Origin: Bin87 sp965203985
GTDB taxonomy: Bacteria; Chloroflexota; Dehalococcoidia; Lucifugimonadales; UBA3495
Assembly (NCBI GenBank): GCA_965203985.1
Contig: CBDBDS010000006.1
Coordinates: forward strand, 89,248 to 153,247
Direction: 5' to 3'
Length of the DNA stretch: 64,000 bases
Position numbers and translations under genes: made by a program. This document shows positions 37,877-47,744 of this stretch, one piece after another (positions within the stretch are counted from its first letter, which is position 1; each line of letters begins with the position of its first letter). The notes under the pieces were generated by a model that did no database searches, was not told the DNA's origin, and was given only the letters and a program-made list of their open reading frames with translations.

Positions 37877-38842
37877 CTACAGATACCGCAACGCCGACCC
37901 GGCGGACTCGCCGCGGGTATAGCGACCGACCATGCCGCCGCCCTGCTTCCAGCGGCCCTGGCGCTCGATCTCGTGGGTGGGGGCGCCGTTCTGGGCCATG
38001 CGCCGGGCCATGCCGACGCGCCCGCTGTGGCCGCTGAAGAACTCCCAGTCGGCCAGGCCGGCAGCCTTGGCGATGGCCTTGACCCGCCGGGAGATCTGGG
38101 ATTCCGACAGCCCGAACACTTTCTCATTGCTCGCGACCCCCGCCGGCCGTATCGCGTCCAGCGCCCCCATGGCGGCGGGCGTGATGGTCACAACCGCGCC
38201 GACCGCCTCGGCGTCGGTCTTGGAGCGGACCACGGTGATGCGGCCGGAGCCGTCCTCCCAGCGCTGGATGTTTCCCCAGGTGAGCGATGAAGCCTCGGAC
38301 CGGCGCAGGCCGGCGTCGGAGAGCGCCGCCACCAATGCCACATCAAACTTCCCCCGCTCGCGAGCCTGCGCCGGCGTCTCCATGCCGCGGCCGCGCCGGC
38401 GGGGCTGGACGGCGGTGAGCCGGATCACGGCCAGGACGTCGGCGGTGAGGGCGCCGGACTGGCGCTGGGGCTTGGCCAGGCGCCGGCCCCATCCTTTTAA
38501 AGAGGCGCGGACACCGGGATCCCGGCAGGGCGAATCCAGCTTGGCCCACTCGTGGGCTTTTGAGATGGCGGAAGCGGCCAGGCGCAACGTGGCGATGGAG
38601 GCGCCCGAGCCGGCCCGGGCGGCCAGGTAGCGGGCCACGGTGAGGGGCTCGGCCGGCAGGGACCTGAGCCCCACCTCGGCGCACCAGTCGTCGAAGAGCC
38701 GCCACTGGGCGGCGTAGGTGCGCCTGGTGTTCTCGGAGAGGACGGCTTCCAGGGAGTCGGCCACGCCCCGGTCGGCGGCGGCCAGCTCGGGCAGATCCGC
38801 AGGGTGATGAGGGACAACCTGGTGGTCGGCGACGGTGGTCAC
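37877..38842 (-). CDS. Tyrosine site-specific recombinase (integrase)
   Basis: The start is taken at GTG 38842 (VTTVADHQVVPHHPADLPEL); the frame stays open upstream to 39088, but that part lies antisense to an IS630 remnant. About 321 aa. The SAM-like N-terminal domain includes LSENTRRTYAAQWRLFDDWC. The catalytic domain shows Arg I in LSDAGLRRSEASSLTWGNIQ, Lys in VVRSKTDAEAVG, the HxxR-type box FFSGHSGRVGMARR, and Tyr in GGGMVGRYTRGE. All required residues appear present. Such enzymes integrate or excise islands or resolve dimers; none of the expected att repeats was identified here. Confidence 0.88.
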   Translation of the reverse strand: MTTVADHQVVPHHPADLPELAAADRGVADSLEAVLSENTRRTYAAQWRLFDDWCAEVGLRSLPAEPLTVARYLAARAGSGASIATLRLAASAISKAHEWAKLDSPCRDPGVRASLKGWGRRLAKPQRQSGALTADVLAVIRLTAVQPRRRGRGMETPAQARERGKFDVALVAALSDAGLRRSEASSLTWGNIQRWEDGSGRITVVRSKTDAEAVGAVVTITPAAMGALDAIRPAGVASNEKVFGLSESQISRRVKAIAKAAGLADWEFFSGHSGRVGMARRMAQNGAPTHEIERQGRWKQGGGMVGRYTRGESAGSALRYL

Positions 38843-38984
38843 GGGCGGGTCTCCGGTGGCGGGATTTGGGAGCGATTGGGGCGGGTGAACGCTGCGCGAT
38901 AACGGTAATTGTCGCGCAGCGAACATCGTGCCTGCGATCACGTCGGCAACCGTCCGGCGCCAACCCGCATTACAGAGTCCTGTT

Positions 38985-39370
38985 GCCTCACCGCGCAGGA
39001 CTTTACCTGCCAGATGCAATTGCTGGTGGATGCAGCTTATCCCGACGCTCTCGTCACCCGCTTGGCCCTGGACAACCCGAACATCCACAGCAGGGCCTCC
39101 CTGTAAGAGACCGTCCGGGCACTGAGCCCAAGCGCATCATGAACTGCCTGGAGTTTAACCACACCCCCAAACACGCCAGTTGGCTCAACGTGGCGGAAAT
39201 CGAATTCAACCTGCTGACTCGAGACTGCTTCTGGGGACGCCACGGAGCTGAGGGGCATTGTCTGGAGCCATTAACGCCTGGCTGGTCCGACCTAACGCCG
39301 CCAAGGCCACCATTGATGGGCGCTTCAGCAACCAGGATGCCATCTCCAAACCCCATCGCTTCTATCCCTG
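38985..39370 (+). pseudogene. IS630-family transposase remnant
   Basis: Fragments in shifted frames match the second half of an IS630/DDE_3 transposase: LVDAAYPDALVTRLALDNPN, then LEFNHTPKHASWLNVAEIEF, then AINAWLVRPNAAKATIDGRF. An in-frame TAA and frame changes separate them, and the 5' half is gone. It overlaps the upstream extension of the recombinase frame on the other strand. Confidence 0.8.
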
Positions 39371-40449
39371 CAATTCCTGGCTTGATCCAGTACCAGTTCG
39401 CCGACTTTCTTAACACACCCGTCCGCGGCGGTTCTCCAGCTTGGGTGGCACCACCTCACGTTATAGCTGGAGCATCCAAGCTTCCACCAGCCAGACCACA
39501 CGGCGTCAGCGTTGCTGTTCAACATCGTGTACGAGGTGGCGGAGTGCATGTTGCGCGTGGGCCTTGGTTCCATACGCCGTCCCCTACGCGGGCTACGTAT
39601 GCCGTGCTCCTCCTAACCCAGGATGTCGGTGATTTCCCCGATGCTACGGCCTTTCCTTCGCGTGGTTCAGGGCATAGGCATTCCTCCATGTGGGTCGGAT
39701 TTGTGCCTCCCCGACGTTTGAAAACGCCAGGATTCACCTGATCAATGAGGTAGGGAATTCTGAGGAGTCCCCATCAGGGGCGCTGGAGCGCTACCACCGA
39801 TTCGAGACTCAGCCGGGGGGAGTGGCCGTGTAAGTACCGGTAATTGCAGGACAGGGCAACCACCACGCTGATTAGGTGACCAATTTGCGCTCAAAACAGC
39901 ATAAAACGAACACGCACCGGGCCCCGGAAAGGCAGTTGTTCATCCCGCTCCGAAACGAGCATCACACTGATTTTCCATTGCGCCGGGAAACTTCTCTCGT
40001 TAGACGCCGGCGATCAACTCGCCCAACCTTCAGTCAACGCCAGCTCCGGTGTCGTACGCAGGTAGGCACAAACTCAGAGCAGGGAAATTCGGCAGTGCCG
40101 CCTATCTCGATGCCGGAATTTCGCTCACCCCAACCGGGCAGAAGACCTCGGCCGGATTTTCCCTACAATAGGAGGGTTGCGACCGCCGGCTAATCCACAT
40201 CCCAAGCTGGCGCATGTGCGCACGGAGGACCTGACATGACCGGGACGAGATTCTTGACCCCGATGGCGGAGGCGAATCGGACTGTTGGCGCGACCCTCCG
40301 AACACTGGACCGGTGTGCCTGTCAGCGCCGAAACACGAGCAGGCGCGTTCGGCCGACGGCAGGGACCCTTTTATGAGAGCCGTCCTGATGTTCCGGTCGC
40401 CAACCAACTGTGTGGTTTACCGATGGATTGCCTGTAAGGAGATGCGGCC
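39371..40449. other. Long intergenic stretch, no gene seen
   Basis: About 1.08 kb between the IS630 remnant and the winged-helix gene at 40450. Broken frames on both strands show no domain. A short in-frame piece near 39781-39831 (ALERYHRFETQPGGVAV) may be the tail of a lost gene. The last ~250 bases presumably hold the promoter of the downstream gene. Confidence 0.4.
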
Positions 40450-42063
40450 ATGATTTCGCTGGATTGGGAATATGAAAACGCGTTCCGGCGCTCCGTCCAG
40501 GAGATGCTGGAACGGAATCTGCGTTTGACGCTGTGGCTCTTGTGGATGATGCCGTTGTTGGATGTCAAGGAAATGGCGGCCATCATCGGCTTCAGCGAGA
40601 ACTACTGCTACGAACTCCTGAGTATACTGCGCGACAGGAAACTGGTCGTTCGGACGACCATGGGTCGGGCCAAGGGCAAGCGATACCGGCATTGGCTTAC
40701 CAGGGAAGGCGTGCTCAAGGTCGCCGATGAGACGGGGGAGCCAATCCCGTGGCATCTGTCCGAAACCGGGATCAAATGGCTGGTACGGCGTCTGCCTCTC
40801 GTCGAAGCTTTCTATGGCTTGGTATCCCGGTTGTGGAGCATGGAAGGAGTTCGGGTTGACCGCCCGGTGCGCCTGTTGGACGGCCGGGGCACGATTGCGT
40901 TCAACCCTCACCTGAGAATGTTCAAGTTCTCCTGGGTCCGCGAAGGTGGAATCCATGCCGTGGTCCAGTACGAAAACACGGCATGGATCGCCCTGGTCTG
41001 GGTGGGCAACATGATCACGGAGCACAATCTGAAGGAAAAAGGTCAACTGGCCGTCCAGCAACTCGATGAGCGATACACGCCGTCGGCATGGGTGATTGTC
41101 GGGTATGACCGCCTGGCGGCCCAACAGGCGGCCGAGTTCTGGCCCGGCGCGAACGTTCTGGCCGTCTCCGCGGACGGCCGTCTGGAACGCAAGATGGAGC
41201 CGGGGCCATTCTCCGAGCCCCTGTGGGAACGGGCGCAACCGGCCAACCTGGGCCGGCCCCAACGGGTGGCCGCCTGGTTGGATCGCAACCAGGCCATGTT
41301 GGCGTTGAACGAACCGACGGCCTACGCCATCTTCCGGTTCATCGCGGAATGGCACGGTCCGACGCCCAGCCAGCTCAAATGGCGGTTTGGGGAATCGTAC
41401 CGGGCGGCGCTCAGGAAGCTAAGAAAAGCCGGGCTGGTTGTGACTTTGGACGGGGCCTACTACCTGACGCGTCCGGGCATGCGCGCCGTAGCCAACATGG
41501 ACCGGGTCAGCGCTCAAGATGTCTTCAACCGTTCGGAAGTCTACCTCAAAGAGGATGGCGCCTACCGCCGTCAGCAGGAGTACCACAACCAAGCCCTGAT
41601 TTATGTGGCGTTCCACCTGTGGAACCATCACTACGACACATTCGCCGGATTCCGCGGTCGGCGCAACATCGAAGGGGTGACCCAGGTCGCCCCGGACGCG
41701 ATCGTTTGCATGGACCAGGAATTCGACATCACCTGTCGGGTGTACCTGGAGCTGGAGAACACCGCAGAGTACGACGCCGGCCTCTGGGATAAATCGAACA
41801 CTTACAGACTGCTGGAGGCGCATATGGATGACTGGGTGCCACTATTGTTCATCGTGTCCAGCGATGCGGCCGAGCGGAGATTGCAGGCCGGGGCGGCGGA
41901 TCTGCGGCTGATGCTCACCACCACCTATGATCGGTTTTTCGAGGGTCCACTCGTCGGCGACGACAGCGTCTGGCGCCGGGAGGGCGAGGTTGAGAACATC
42001 TGGTATCCGGCAATGCTCCTCGACAGGGACCCCGACGTGCTGGCGTTTTTCGGGGAACTGTAG
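40450..42063 (+). CDS. Winged-helix protein, possibly replication-relaxation-like
   Basis: 537 aa from ATG 40450, nine bases after AAGGAG. The first ~90 residues hold a winged helix (VKEMAAIIGFSENYCYELLS, LTREGVLKVADETG). Residues ~100-250 include PWHLSETGIKWLVRRLPLVE and a beta core (FKFSWVREGGIHAVVQYENT). Residues ~270-350 hold a second winged helix (TPSQLKWRFGESYRAALRKL). The last ~200 residues have a nuclease-like beta sheet (DITCRVYLELENTAEYDAGL). The layout resembles replication-relaxation proteins of conjugative plasmids and islands, but I rate that as weak. The repeats immediately downstream would fit a replication or transfer role. Confidence 0.6.
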   Translation: MISLDWEYENAFRRSVQEMLERNLRLTLWLLWMMPLLDVKEMAAIIGFSENYCYELLSILRDRKLVVRTTMGRAKGKRYRHWLTREGVLKVADETGEPIPWHLSETGIKWLVRRLPLVEAFYGLVSRLWSMEGVRVDRPVRLLDGRGTIAFNPHLRMFKFSWVREGGIHAVVQYENTAWIALVWVGNMITEHNLKEKGQLAVQQLDERYTPSAWVIVGYDRLAAQQAAEFWPGANVLAVSADGRLERKMEPGPFSEPLWERAQPANLGRPQRVAAWLDRNQAMLALNEPTAYAIFRFIAEWHGPTPSQLKWRFGESYRAALRKLRKAGLVVTLDGAYYLTRPGMRAVANMDRVSAQDVFNRSEVYLKEDGAYRRQQEYHNQALIYVAFHLWNHHYDTFAGFRGRRNIEGVTQVAPDAIVCMDQEFDITCRVYLELENTAEYDAGLWDKSNTYRLLEAHMDDWVPLLFIVSSDAAERRLQAGAADLRLMLTTTYDRFFEGPLVGDDSVWRREGEVENIWYPAMLLDRDPDVLAFFGEL

Positions 42064-42124
42064 GGCAGCAAGGCCCAACCGGGGGGCTACACCGGTAGCT
42101 GCTGCCGCCGACCCTTCCCCGTCT

Positions 42125-42183
42125 GGGGCTCCAAAAATCTTAACCGTTTCGTACACTCCGGCGGACAAGATTTTTGGAGCCCC
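42125..42183. repeat. 17-bp perfect inverted repeat
   Basis: GGGGCTCCAAAAATCTT (42125-42141) and AAGATTTTTGGAGCCCC (42167-42183) are perfect inverted copies with a 25-base loop. It starts 62 bases after the stop of the gene at 40450. As RNA it would be a very strong hairpin, without a T-tail; as DNA it could extrude as a cruciform. Confidence 0.85.
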
Positions 42184-42362
42184 TATTTTGGGCACGTATG
42201 TTCCTTTCGGGAAGCGAATTTGAGTAGAAAACTACGGATTTAACCCGTTTACCGGCGTCAGAAGTGGCCGCGAACCGCGGTTAAGATTTTTGCCTGGAAT
42301 GGGACCTGCAAGGCAAACATGGATCAAGCACGAAAGCGGTCGAAAACGGTTAAGGTTTTTGC
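42131..42362. repeat. Three copies of a ~20-bp motif (iteron-like)
   Basis: CGAAACGGTTAAGATTTTTGG (minus strand, 42151-42131, within the inverted repeat), CGCGGTTAAGATTTTTGCC (42276-42294) and CGAAAACGGTTAAGGTTTT followed by TGC (42341-42362) share CGGTTAAGRTTTTTGS. The spacing is about 130 and 70 bases. The arrangement recalls iterons or relaxase/Rep binding sites of plasmids and integrative elements. Confidence 0.65.
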
Positions 42363-42535
42363 ACTCACATGGTTTTTCAGGGACAAAAGATGACGTGCGG
42401 GGGCCTATTATAGCGACGGGTTGGCCCAGCGGCCTGTATTTGACACCGGTGGCTCGCGAACGCTCACCAGGGGCACCGCATCGGTACAGGCAGTCTGTGG
42501 AAACGATGAAGTGGCGGAGCGATGGGCGAGATAGG

Positions 42536-43038
42536 TTATTCAGACGAGTCTCCGGAGCGGCAGGATGGGGCAGTCACCCACGTTGCAGTAGGCCAGGTAA
42601 CAGAGCGGGCACTCCAGGCCGCCGGAGGAGGTGGTCTCGATGAGCAACGCGGGATCCTGGGTGCCTTCCCAACGGTCGGTCGTGATGACCGCGACGAGGT
42701 CCCGGCATAGGTGCCAGATGCAGCGTAACTCGGTGGTGGGCATGCGCTGGTACGGTCGGCTCTTATCGGAAACGCCCACGATCTCCATCCGGCCAATCGC
42801 GCCGGCGGAAACAGGGGACGCCTCGACACTGCGATAGCCCCAGGTACTGGGTTGTCCCTGGACAGGCAGTATTGGTGGGCGTCGCCGCTGCAGAAGCAGC
42901 ACCAGCTGCCGTCGATGACCTGGGTTTCGTCGTCCGTTGGATGACAAACGCGGTACGAGTGTAGCCGCAAGACCAGCACAGTTCGCGGAACTGATTGGCT
43001 CGAGGGTCGCGTGGGAACGGCGGGACGGTATGCATCAT
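42536..43038 (-). pseudogene. Cysteine-rich gene, frameshifted
   Basis: Protein-like sequence continues through three minus-strand frames: NQFRELCWSCGYTRT near the start (43038-42960), then VIDGSWCCFCSGDAHQYCLS (about 42920-42860), then EIVGVSDKSRPYQRMPTTEL and LECPLCYLAYCNVGDCPILP to the stop at 42540. Paired Cys (CWSC, CCFC, CPLC) suggest zinc knuckles. At least two frameshifts separate the parts. No family recognised. Confidence 0.4.
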
Positions 43039-43625
43039 TCAGCTTAACACCTTGCGTTACAGGCTGGCGCCGGGCATACGCGCGTCAGTAGTTGCCATTG
43101 TGCAGGTTGCCGAATCTGCCCAGCACCGGGGCGAGTTCGCAACTCCCCGGGTGCTCGGCGACCACATCGATCGAATTGCCGCTCTGGTGTTGCGGCTTTG
43201 CAGATTAGCAGCGTGATGCAACCGCGTAGTTGCGAATCCGCGGGTTTATGGAGTCGTAGTGTCACGGGCACAAATAGTACTAAATCCACGTGGTTGCGGA
43301 GCTTCGGACTTCCAACGGCCCCCTCGATGCGTCGGCGTATCCGCGACCATCCAACCCCCCGCCAGCACTCCGGCGGCTCACTACATGGGTTTCCTTATCG
43401 CGCCACCTCTGCGGCGCCAAGGATCTACTCTCGGCGCTCTTCACGTGGAAACCACTCGGGTGTCGGTCGATTGCGTATCGCCAACTTTTGGTGCGCCGCT
43501 AACGACGGGGCAACACCTCGGTGGCTTTTCCGGTCGTCGCTCCGCGAAATATCTCGCGGGTTTAAATGCCCGCTCGACTCCCCAACCTAGTCTGAATGGT
43601 TGACTGACGAACGCCGGATCCCTGC
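43039..43625. other. Intergenic, no gene seen
   Basis: About 590 bases downstream of the restriction operon's last gene. Short plus-strand frames are Arg/Pro-rich and without domains. No clear terminator was found. Confidence 0.35.
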
Positions 43626-44354
43626 TCAAAGAGGCAGAACGCGGCCCACACCCCTGAGCTTTCGCCGTCTCTCTTGCGCGTCCGGGATTACCCGGTTCAT
43701 CAACTGCCAATATTCATTCGAGTGGTTGCGCACAGTGAGGTGCGCCAGTTCGTGGACGATCACGTAATCCACCAACGCGGGTTCAAGCATCACCACACGC
43801 CAATTGAAGCGCAGGGTGCCGTCCGGAGCGCAGCTTCCCCAACGTTGACGTTGGTCGCGGATCAAGACCTCCGGCAGTTCGCCGCCTCCGAATCGTGGCA
43901 GCCATTTCTTCACGCCGGTTTGTAGCCGTGCGGCCGCTCTGCCGCGATACCACGCGACGATGGCTTTGCGTATGCGTTCGTTCCGTTGACTGCCGGTAAG
44001 ATGCTCGGGCACCTTGATGCTGAACCGCCAATGGTCAAAGCGGACTTCCGGTTTACGAACGTCGGCCGTCTCGAACACCATGCGCACGTTGCGCCCCAGG
44101 TACGGCAGGGTCTCCCCGCTGACGAACCGCTTGGGTGCCACCGCCAACAATCCGTCGGTGGCGTGATTGAGGATCCACGGCGCTCGCCGCCGCACCAGGG
44201 CCTGCAGATCCTCGGACGGTGTGTCCATCGGCGATGCTACCTGAACGCCGCCGCCGTCCACGGTGACCTCGACGGTCTTCTTGCGGCGTTCGCTGCGGCG
44301 CACCTGGTACTCAATGGTGGTGTCGCCGAAGCGGATGCTGTCCCGCTCCATCAT
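43626..44354 (-). CDS. YgjP-like (SprT-related) zinc metallopeptidase
   Basis: 242 residues. The ATG at 44354 overlaps the hsdR stop by four bases, so its translation is coupled to hsdR. LVDYVIVHELAHLTVRNHSN holds the HExxH zinc motif, with a further conserved His, and RDQRQRWGSCAPDGTLRFNW is the usual block ahead of it in this family (DUF45/YgjP, COG1451). Such genes are found at the end of type I restriction operons. The role is unknown; a suggested one is cleavage of stalled or toxic subunits. It is the last gene of this operon. Confidence 0.9.
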   Translation of the reverse strand: MMERDSIRFGDTTIEYQVRRSERRKKTVEVTVDGGGVQVASPMDTPSEDLQALVRRRAPWILNHATDGLLAVAPKRFVSGETLPYLGRNVRMVFETADVRKPEVRFDHWRFSIKVPEHLTGSQRNERIRKAIVAWYRGRAAARLQTGVKKWLPRFGGGELPEVLIRDQRQRWGSCAPDGTLRFNWRVVMLEPALVDYVIVHELAHLTVRNHSNEYWQLMNRVIPDAQERRRKLRGVGRVLPL

Positions 44355-47300
44355 CGGGAACCACGGCTCCGGAACGCATCCACGATGCGGTTAGCCAGAT
44401 CATCGAGCTCGGCTTCGGTGTATTTCTCGTCAACCCTGAGCACGCGCTTGATGTCGCGGCGCATCAAGCGCTGCACTTCCTGGTTGGACTGCCAGTCCAC
44501 CACGGCGCGATGTTGAGCCACCGCGGCCTCAACCTGTTGGGTGGCTTCTTTCTGCGCCTCATCCATGCGCACGTGGTACGCCGCCCGGTCACCCTCTGAG
44601 ATGGTCCGCGTACCAGCCTCGTCGATGATCTCGTAGATGGCAAAAGCCTCGGCGGACAAGCCCATTTGCGCCGCGATGTCTTCCTCAGCGTCGAGTTGGG
44701 CTTTCAGGGCAGCCTGCAACTTGGCGGCCTCGGCAGCGTCGATCACCTTGTTGCGCAGGTCCTGGATGATCCGCTCCAACTGCTCGGACAATTTGCCGTA
44801 GAACACCGGATTGTCGGCGAGGCGCTCGTTGATGTACGCGCGTATGGTGTGCTCCATCACTGAGGCACGGGCTTCGTCGTGGGGCAGGGCCGCGATCTTC
44901 TGGTCGAAATCCTGGTCTAGCACGCCGACCGGTTTCATCAACTCTCGAACGTCGGCGTCGATGCGCTCGTCGATCAGCTTCTTGACCTTGGCGCCGATAT
45001 CCGTCCAGTTCAGCCGCGCGTCCTCCTGGCGGAAGTGCGCGCGGGCGTAGGCGCGGATTTCAGTGAGGCGCGCCAGCCGGCCCACGTACGGCAGCGCCTT
45101 GGGATTGGGAATGGCACGGTCCATCAGGCGGGAAAACTCACGGTAGTCCGCGTTGAATCGCTCGTACACGTCGGCTTTGAAGTTGCCCTCGGTGTTGGCG
45201 TCGGGCGCGAACACGTCGATGCAGTCCCAAACGTCGTTAAGTTTGCGCCCCTTGAAATGCGTCTCCGCTGCCACCACGGCGGCTTCGAGCGCGGCCGTTG
45301 GATCCTCGTCCAACTCCCGCATCGTCCCGATAACGTCGGGCCGGTCGAAGATTTGCAGGGCGGCCTCCAGGTTGCGAGAAACGCCGTAATAGTCCACCAC
45401 CAGCCCGTATCCCTTTTCGGTGGCGACACCGTCGTGTTCGTGGCTGAACGGCCGGTTGACCCGGGCCACCGCCTGCAACAATCCGTGCTCCTGCAATCCG
45501 CGGTCCAGGTACAGCGCCTGCTCCACCGGCGCGTCGAACCCGGTGAGTAGCATGTCCACGACGACCAGCACCTCGGGCTCGCCGTCCGGGTCCTTGAAAC
45601 TGCCGGTGACCTGGTCCTGGTTAAGCTCCATGGCCGCCTTGAACTCGTTGCCGTCGTTGGACGACGTGGTAATTATGGGATAGGCGCGGACGTGGAAGTC
45701 GTTCAGGTATTGGGCGTACTTGATGGCCGCCAGCCGGTTGGGCGCGACGACCTGGGCCTTGAACCCGTTGGGCTTGACCCTGGTCTTGAAGTGGTCGGCG
45801 ATGTCCAGCGCGATCATCTGGATGCGTCGATCCGCGCCGGCAACGGTTTCCCGGTTGGAATACCTTCTCTTGATCTGCTCCTTCTGCGCTTCCGTTTCAT
45901 CGCTGAAGAGCGCGTCGAACAACTTGTCCAGCGTATCGGCTCCCTGGATGGCCAGGTCGGGCAGGCGGGCCTCGTACATGATCGCCACCGTCGCCTTGTC
46001 CTGCACCGACTGGCGGATGGTGTACGCGTCGATCAGCGACCCGAACCGGCGCATGGTGCTGCGGCGGAAGCTCCGGTCGATGGGCGTGCCGGTGAAGCCG
46101 ACCAGGACGGCATTGGGCAGCGCCTTCGAAAGTTTCGCGCCCAATTGGCCGTACTGGGTGCGGTGGGCTTCGTCCACCATGACGACGATGTTGTCGGCGT
46201 CGTTGAGCGTGTCCAGTTCGCCCTCGGGGCCAGCCAAGACTTCGCCGAACTTCTGGATGGTGGTCATCACCGTCCGCCCGGTGTTGGAGGTCAGCAGCCG
46301 GCGCAGGTCGTTGCCGCTGCCGGCCTGCTCGGGAGCCGGGAACCCGCAGCGCTTGAACGTCTCCGATATCTGCTGATCCAGTTGGGTCCGGTCGGTTACC
46401 ACGACGATGGTCGGGTTGTTCAGCGCCGGTTCGCGGTGCAGCTTGGTGGCCAGCCACAGCATGGTCAGCGACTTGCCCGAACCCTGGGTATGCCAGACCA
46501 CGCCGCCCCGTTCTTCGGGTCGCTTGCCGTCGGTGATGCGCTTGATCGCGGCGTTCACCGCACGGTACTGCTGGTAGCGGGGGAGTTTCTTGACCAGATT
46601 GCCGCTGTCCAGTTCAAAGACCACGAAGTCCCTCAGGATGTCGATCAACGTTGCCGGCGCCAGCAGGCCGACAATCAATTGAGCCTGGCCCTGCGGTTCG
46701 ACGCCGAACTCGTCGCGCACCTGCTGTTCCGTGTACGGCAGTACCGACTTCCACTCGGAGTACACGTTCTCCGGCGCGTACAAGGTGGAGAACACCGCGC
46801 CGGCACCGCAATGGGCGACGCACAGGAGGTTGTAGTGGAACAGCGCCGGCGCGCCGGTGCCTGTCCACTTGGGTTCAGCCTCCTGGTAACGCCGGAGCTG
46901 CTGGACCGCCTGGGTCTTCCACACGTCCATCAGCGTCGGCGACTTGGCCTCCATCACCACCAGCGGGATGCCGTTGACGAAGAGCACCAAGTCGGGAATG
47001 ACCATCTTCCGGTCGTCGTTGGGGTCGCCCCTCTCATTGCCGCGCCGGACGCGGAACTGAGTGGTGACCACGAACTCGTTGCCGTCGACGGGGTCGTCGA
47101 AGTCGAAGAACCGCACGGTGCGGGTGTCCCTGCCGTCGGAAGTCTCAACGGTCAACGCCATGCCGTAGGTCAGGTACTCGTGGACCAGTTGGTTGCGCGC
47201 CATGCCGATGCCGCCGGCACGCTCGAGATCGCCGATCACCTGGTCGGCCTGCGCCCCGGTGAGGCCGTCGTTGAGGCGCATCAGGGCGGCCCGCAGCCGG

Positions 47301-47443
47301 CCCTTGAGCAGCACGTCGCGCTCGTAGGGGCGTTCGGCCGCCAGTCGCTCCGCCGGCACGTAGGTCCAACCCAGCCGCTCCAGCAACCGGCGGGCCGGGT
47401 CCTCGGCGTGGTTGAACTCGTTGAGTTTGTTGGGCGTGGTCAT
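44351..47443 (-). CDS. hsdR: Type I restriction endonuclease, motor/nuclease subunit HsdR
   Basis: 1,030 aa. The N-terminal nuclease domain has the PD-(D/E)xK core in VIPDLVLFVNGIPLVVMEAK. Helicase motif I is WHTQGSGKSLTMLWLATKL, motif II MVDEAHRTQYG, motif III VGFTGTPIDRSF, and later motifs include VVVDMLLTGFDAPVEQALYL and LQAVARVNRP. The C-terminal third is helical and should contact the methylase core. With HsdM and HsdS it forms the complex that translocates and cuts DNA lacking host methylation. All key motifs are intact. It stands 64 bases after a small gene and is coupled to the metallopeptidase. Confidence 0.96.
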   Translation of the reverse strand: MTTPNKLNEFNHAEDPARRLLERLGWTYVPAERLAAERPYERDVLLKGRLRAALMRLNDGLTGAQADQVIGDLERAGGIGMARNQLVHEYLTYGMALTVETSDGRDTRTVRFFDFDDPVDGNEFVVTTQFRVRRGNERGDPNDDRKMVIPDLVLFVNGIPLVVMEAKSPTLMDVWKTQAVQQLRRYQEAEPKWTGTGAPALFHYNLLCVAHCGAGAVFSTLYAPENVYSEWKSVLPYTEQQVRDEFGVEPQGQAQLIVGLLAPATLIDILRDFVVFELDSGNLVKKLPRYQQYRAVNAAIKRITDGKRPEERGGVVWHTQGSGKSLTMLWLATKLHREPALNNPTIVVVTDRTQLDQQISETFKRCGFPAPEQAGSGNDLRRLLTSNTGRTVMTTIQKFGEVLAGPEGELDTLNDADNIVVMVDEAHRTQYGQLGAKLSKALPNAVLVGFTGTPIDRSFRRSTMRRFGSLIDAYTIRQSVQDKATVAIMYEARLPDLAIQGADTLDKLFDALFSDETEAQKEQIKRRYSNRETVAGADRRIQMIALDIADHFKTRVKPNGFKAQVVAPNRLAAIKYAQYLNDFHVRAYPIITTSSNDGNEFKAAMELNQDQVTGSFKDPDGEPEVLVVVDMLLTGFDAPVEQALYLDRGLQEHGLLQAVARVNRPFSHEHDGVATEKGYGLVVDYYGVSRNLEAALQIFDRPDVIGTMRELDEDPTAALEAAVVAAETHFKGRKLNDVWDCIDVFAPDANTEGNFKADVYERFNADYREFSRLMDRAIPNPKALPYVGRLARLTEIRAYARAHFRQEDARLNWTDIGAKVKKLIDERIDADVRELMKPVGVLDQDFDQKIAALPHDEARASVMEHTIRAYINERLADNPVFYGKLSEQLERIIQDLRNKVIDAAEAAKLQAALKAQLDAEEDIAAQMGLSAEAFAIYEIIDEAGTRTISEGDRAAYHVRMDEAQKEATQQVEAAVAQHRAVVDWQSNQEVQRLMRRDIKRVLRVDEKYTEAELDDLANRIVDAFRSRGSR

Positions 47444-47506
47444 TGGGTTGGCAAGCGACCAGTGCGGAACGCGTTCAGGACGTCACCGATCATCGACCGG
47501 TCGCCA

Positions 47507-47731
47507 TCATTCAATCGTGTCTTGGCGCGCGTCGTGAATGAAACGGATGAACTCGTCCACGTCGAAGGGTTCGCTCGCTCTCACGACCTTTTCAGGATCA
47601 AAAACATTGGGGTTGGGGTCGTTGAGGAAGACCTCCATGTCGAAGGGCTCGGGATAATCGAACTGCTCCAGCGGTCGGTAATCCGAGTCTTCGGCATGGT
47701 TGGATTCGTCGGTTTTACTTGAGTCTGCCAT
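47507..47731 (-). CDS. Small acidic protein (74 aa)
   Basis: Starts MADSSKTDESNHAEDSDYRP at ATG 47731, with AAGGA upstream, 14 bases after the TIGR02391-like gene, and precedes hsdR. It is very acidic with repeated short motifs (YPEPFDMEVFLN and SEPFDVDEFIRF). An acidic, probably disordered protein of this sort could be a DNA mimic or a control peptide of the restriction complex, but that is speculation. The operon position supports it being real. Confidence 0.6.
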   Translation of the reverse strand: MADSSKTDESNHAEDSDYRPLEQFDYPEPFDMEVFLNDPNPNVFDPEKVVRASEPFDVDEFIRFIHDARQDTIE

Positions 47732-47744
47732 GAATCCTTCAGGA

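Noticed and set aside
38866..39741. 291-codon plus frame after the recombinase
   Set aside because: It joins unrelated pieces; only the IS630 part (38985-39370) is meaningful, and that needs several frames.
45692..47722. 676-codon plus-strand frame opposite hsdR
   Set aside because: Shadow of hsdR, whose helicase and nuclease motifs are all on the minus strand.
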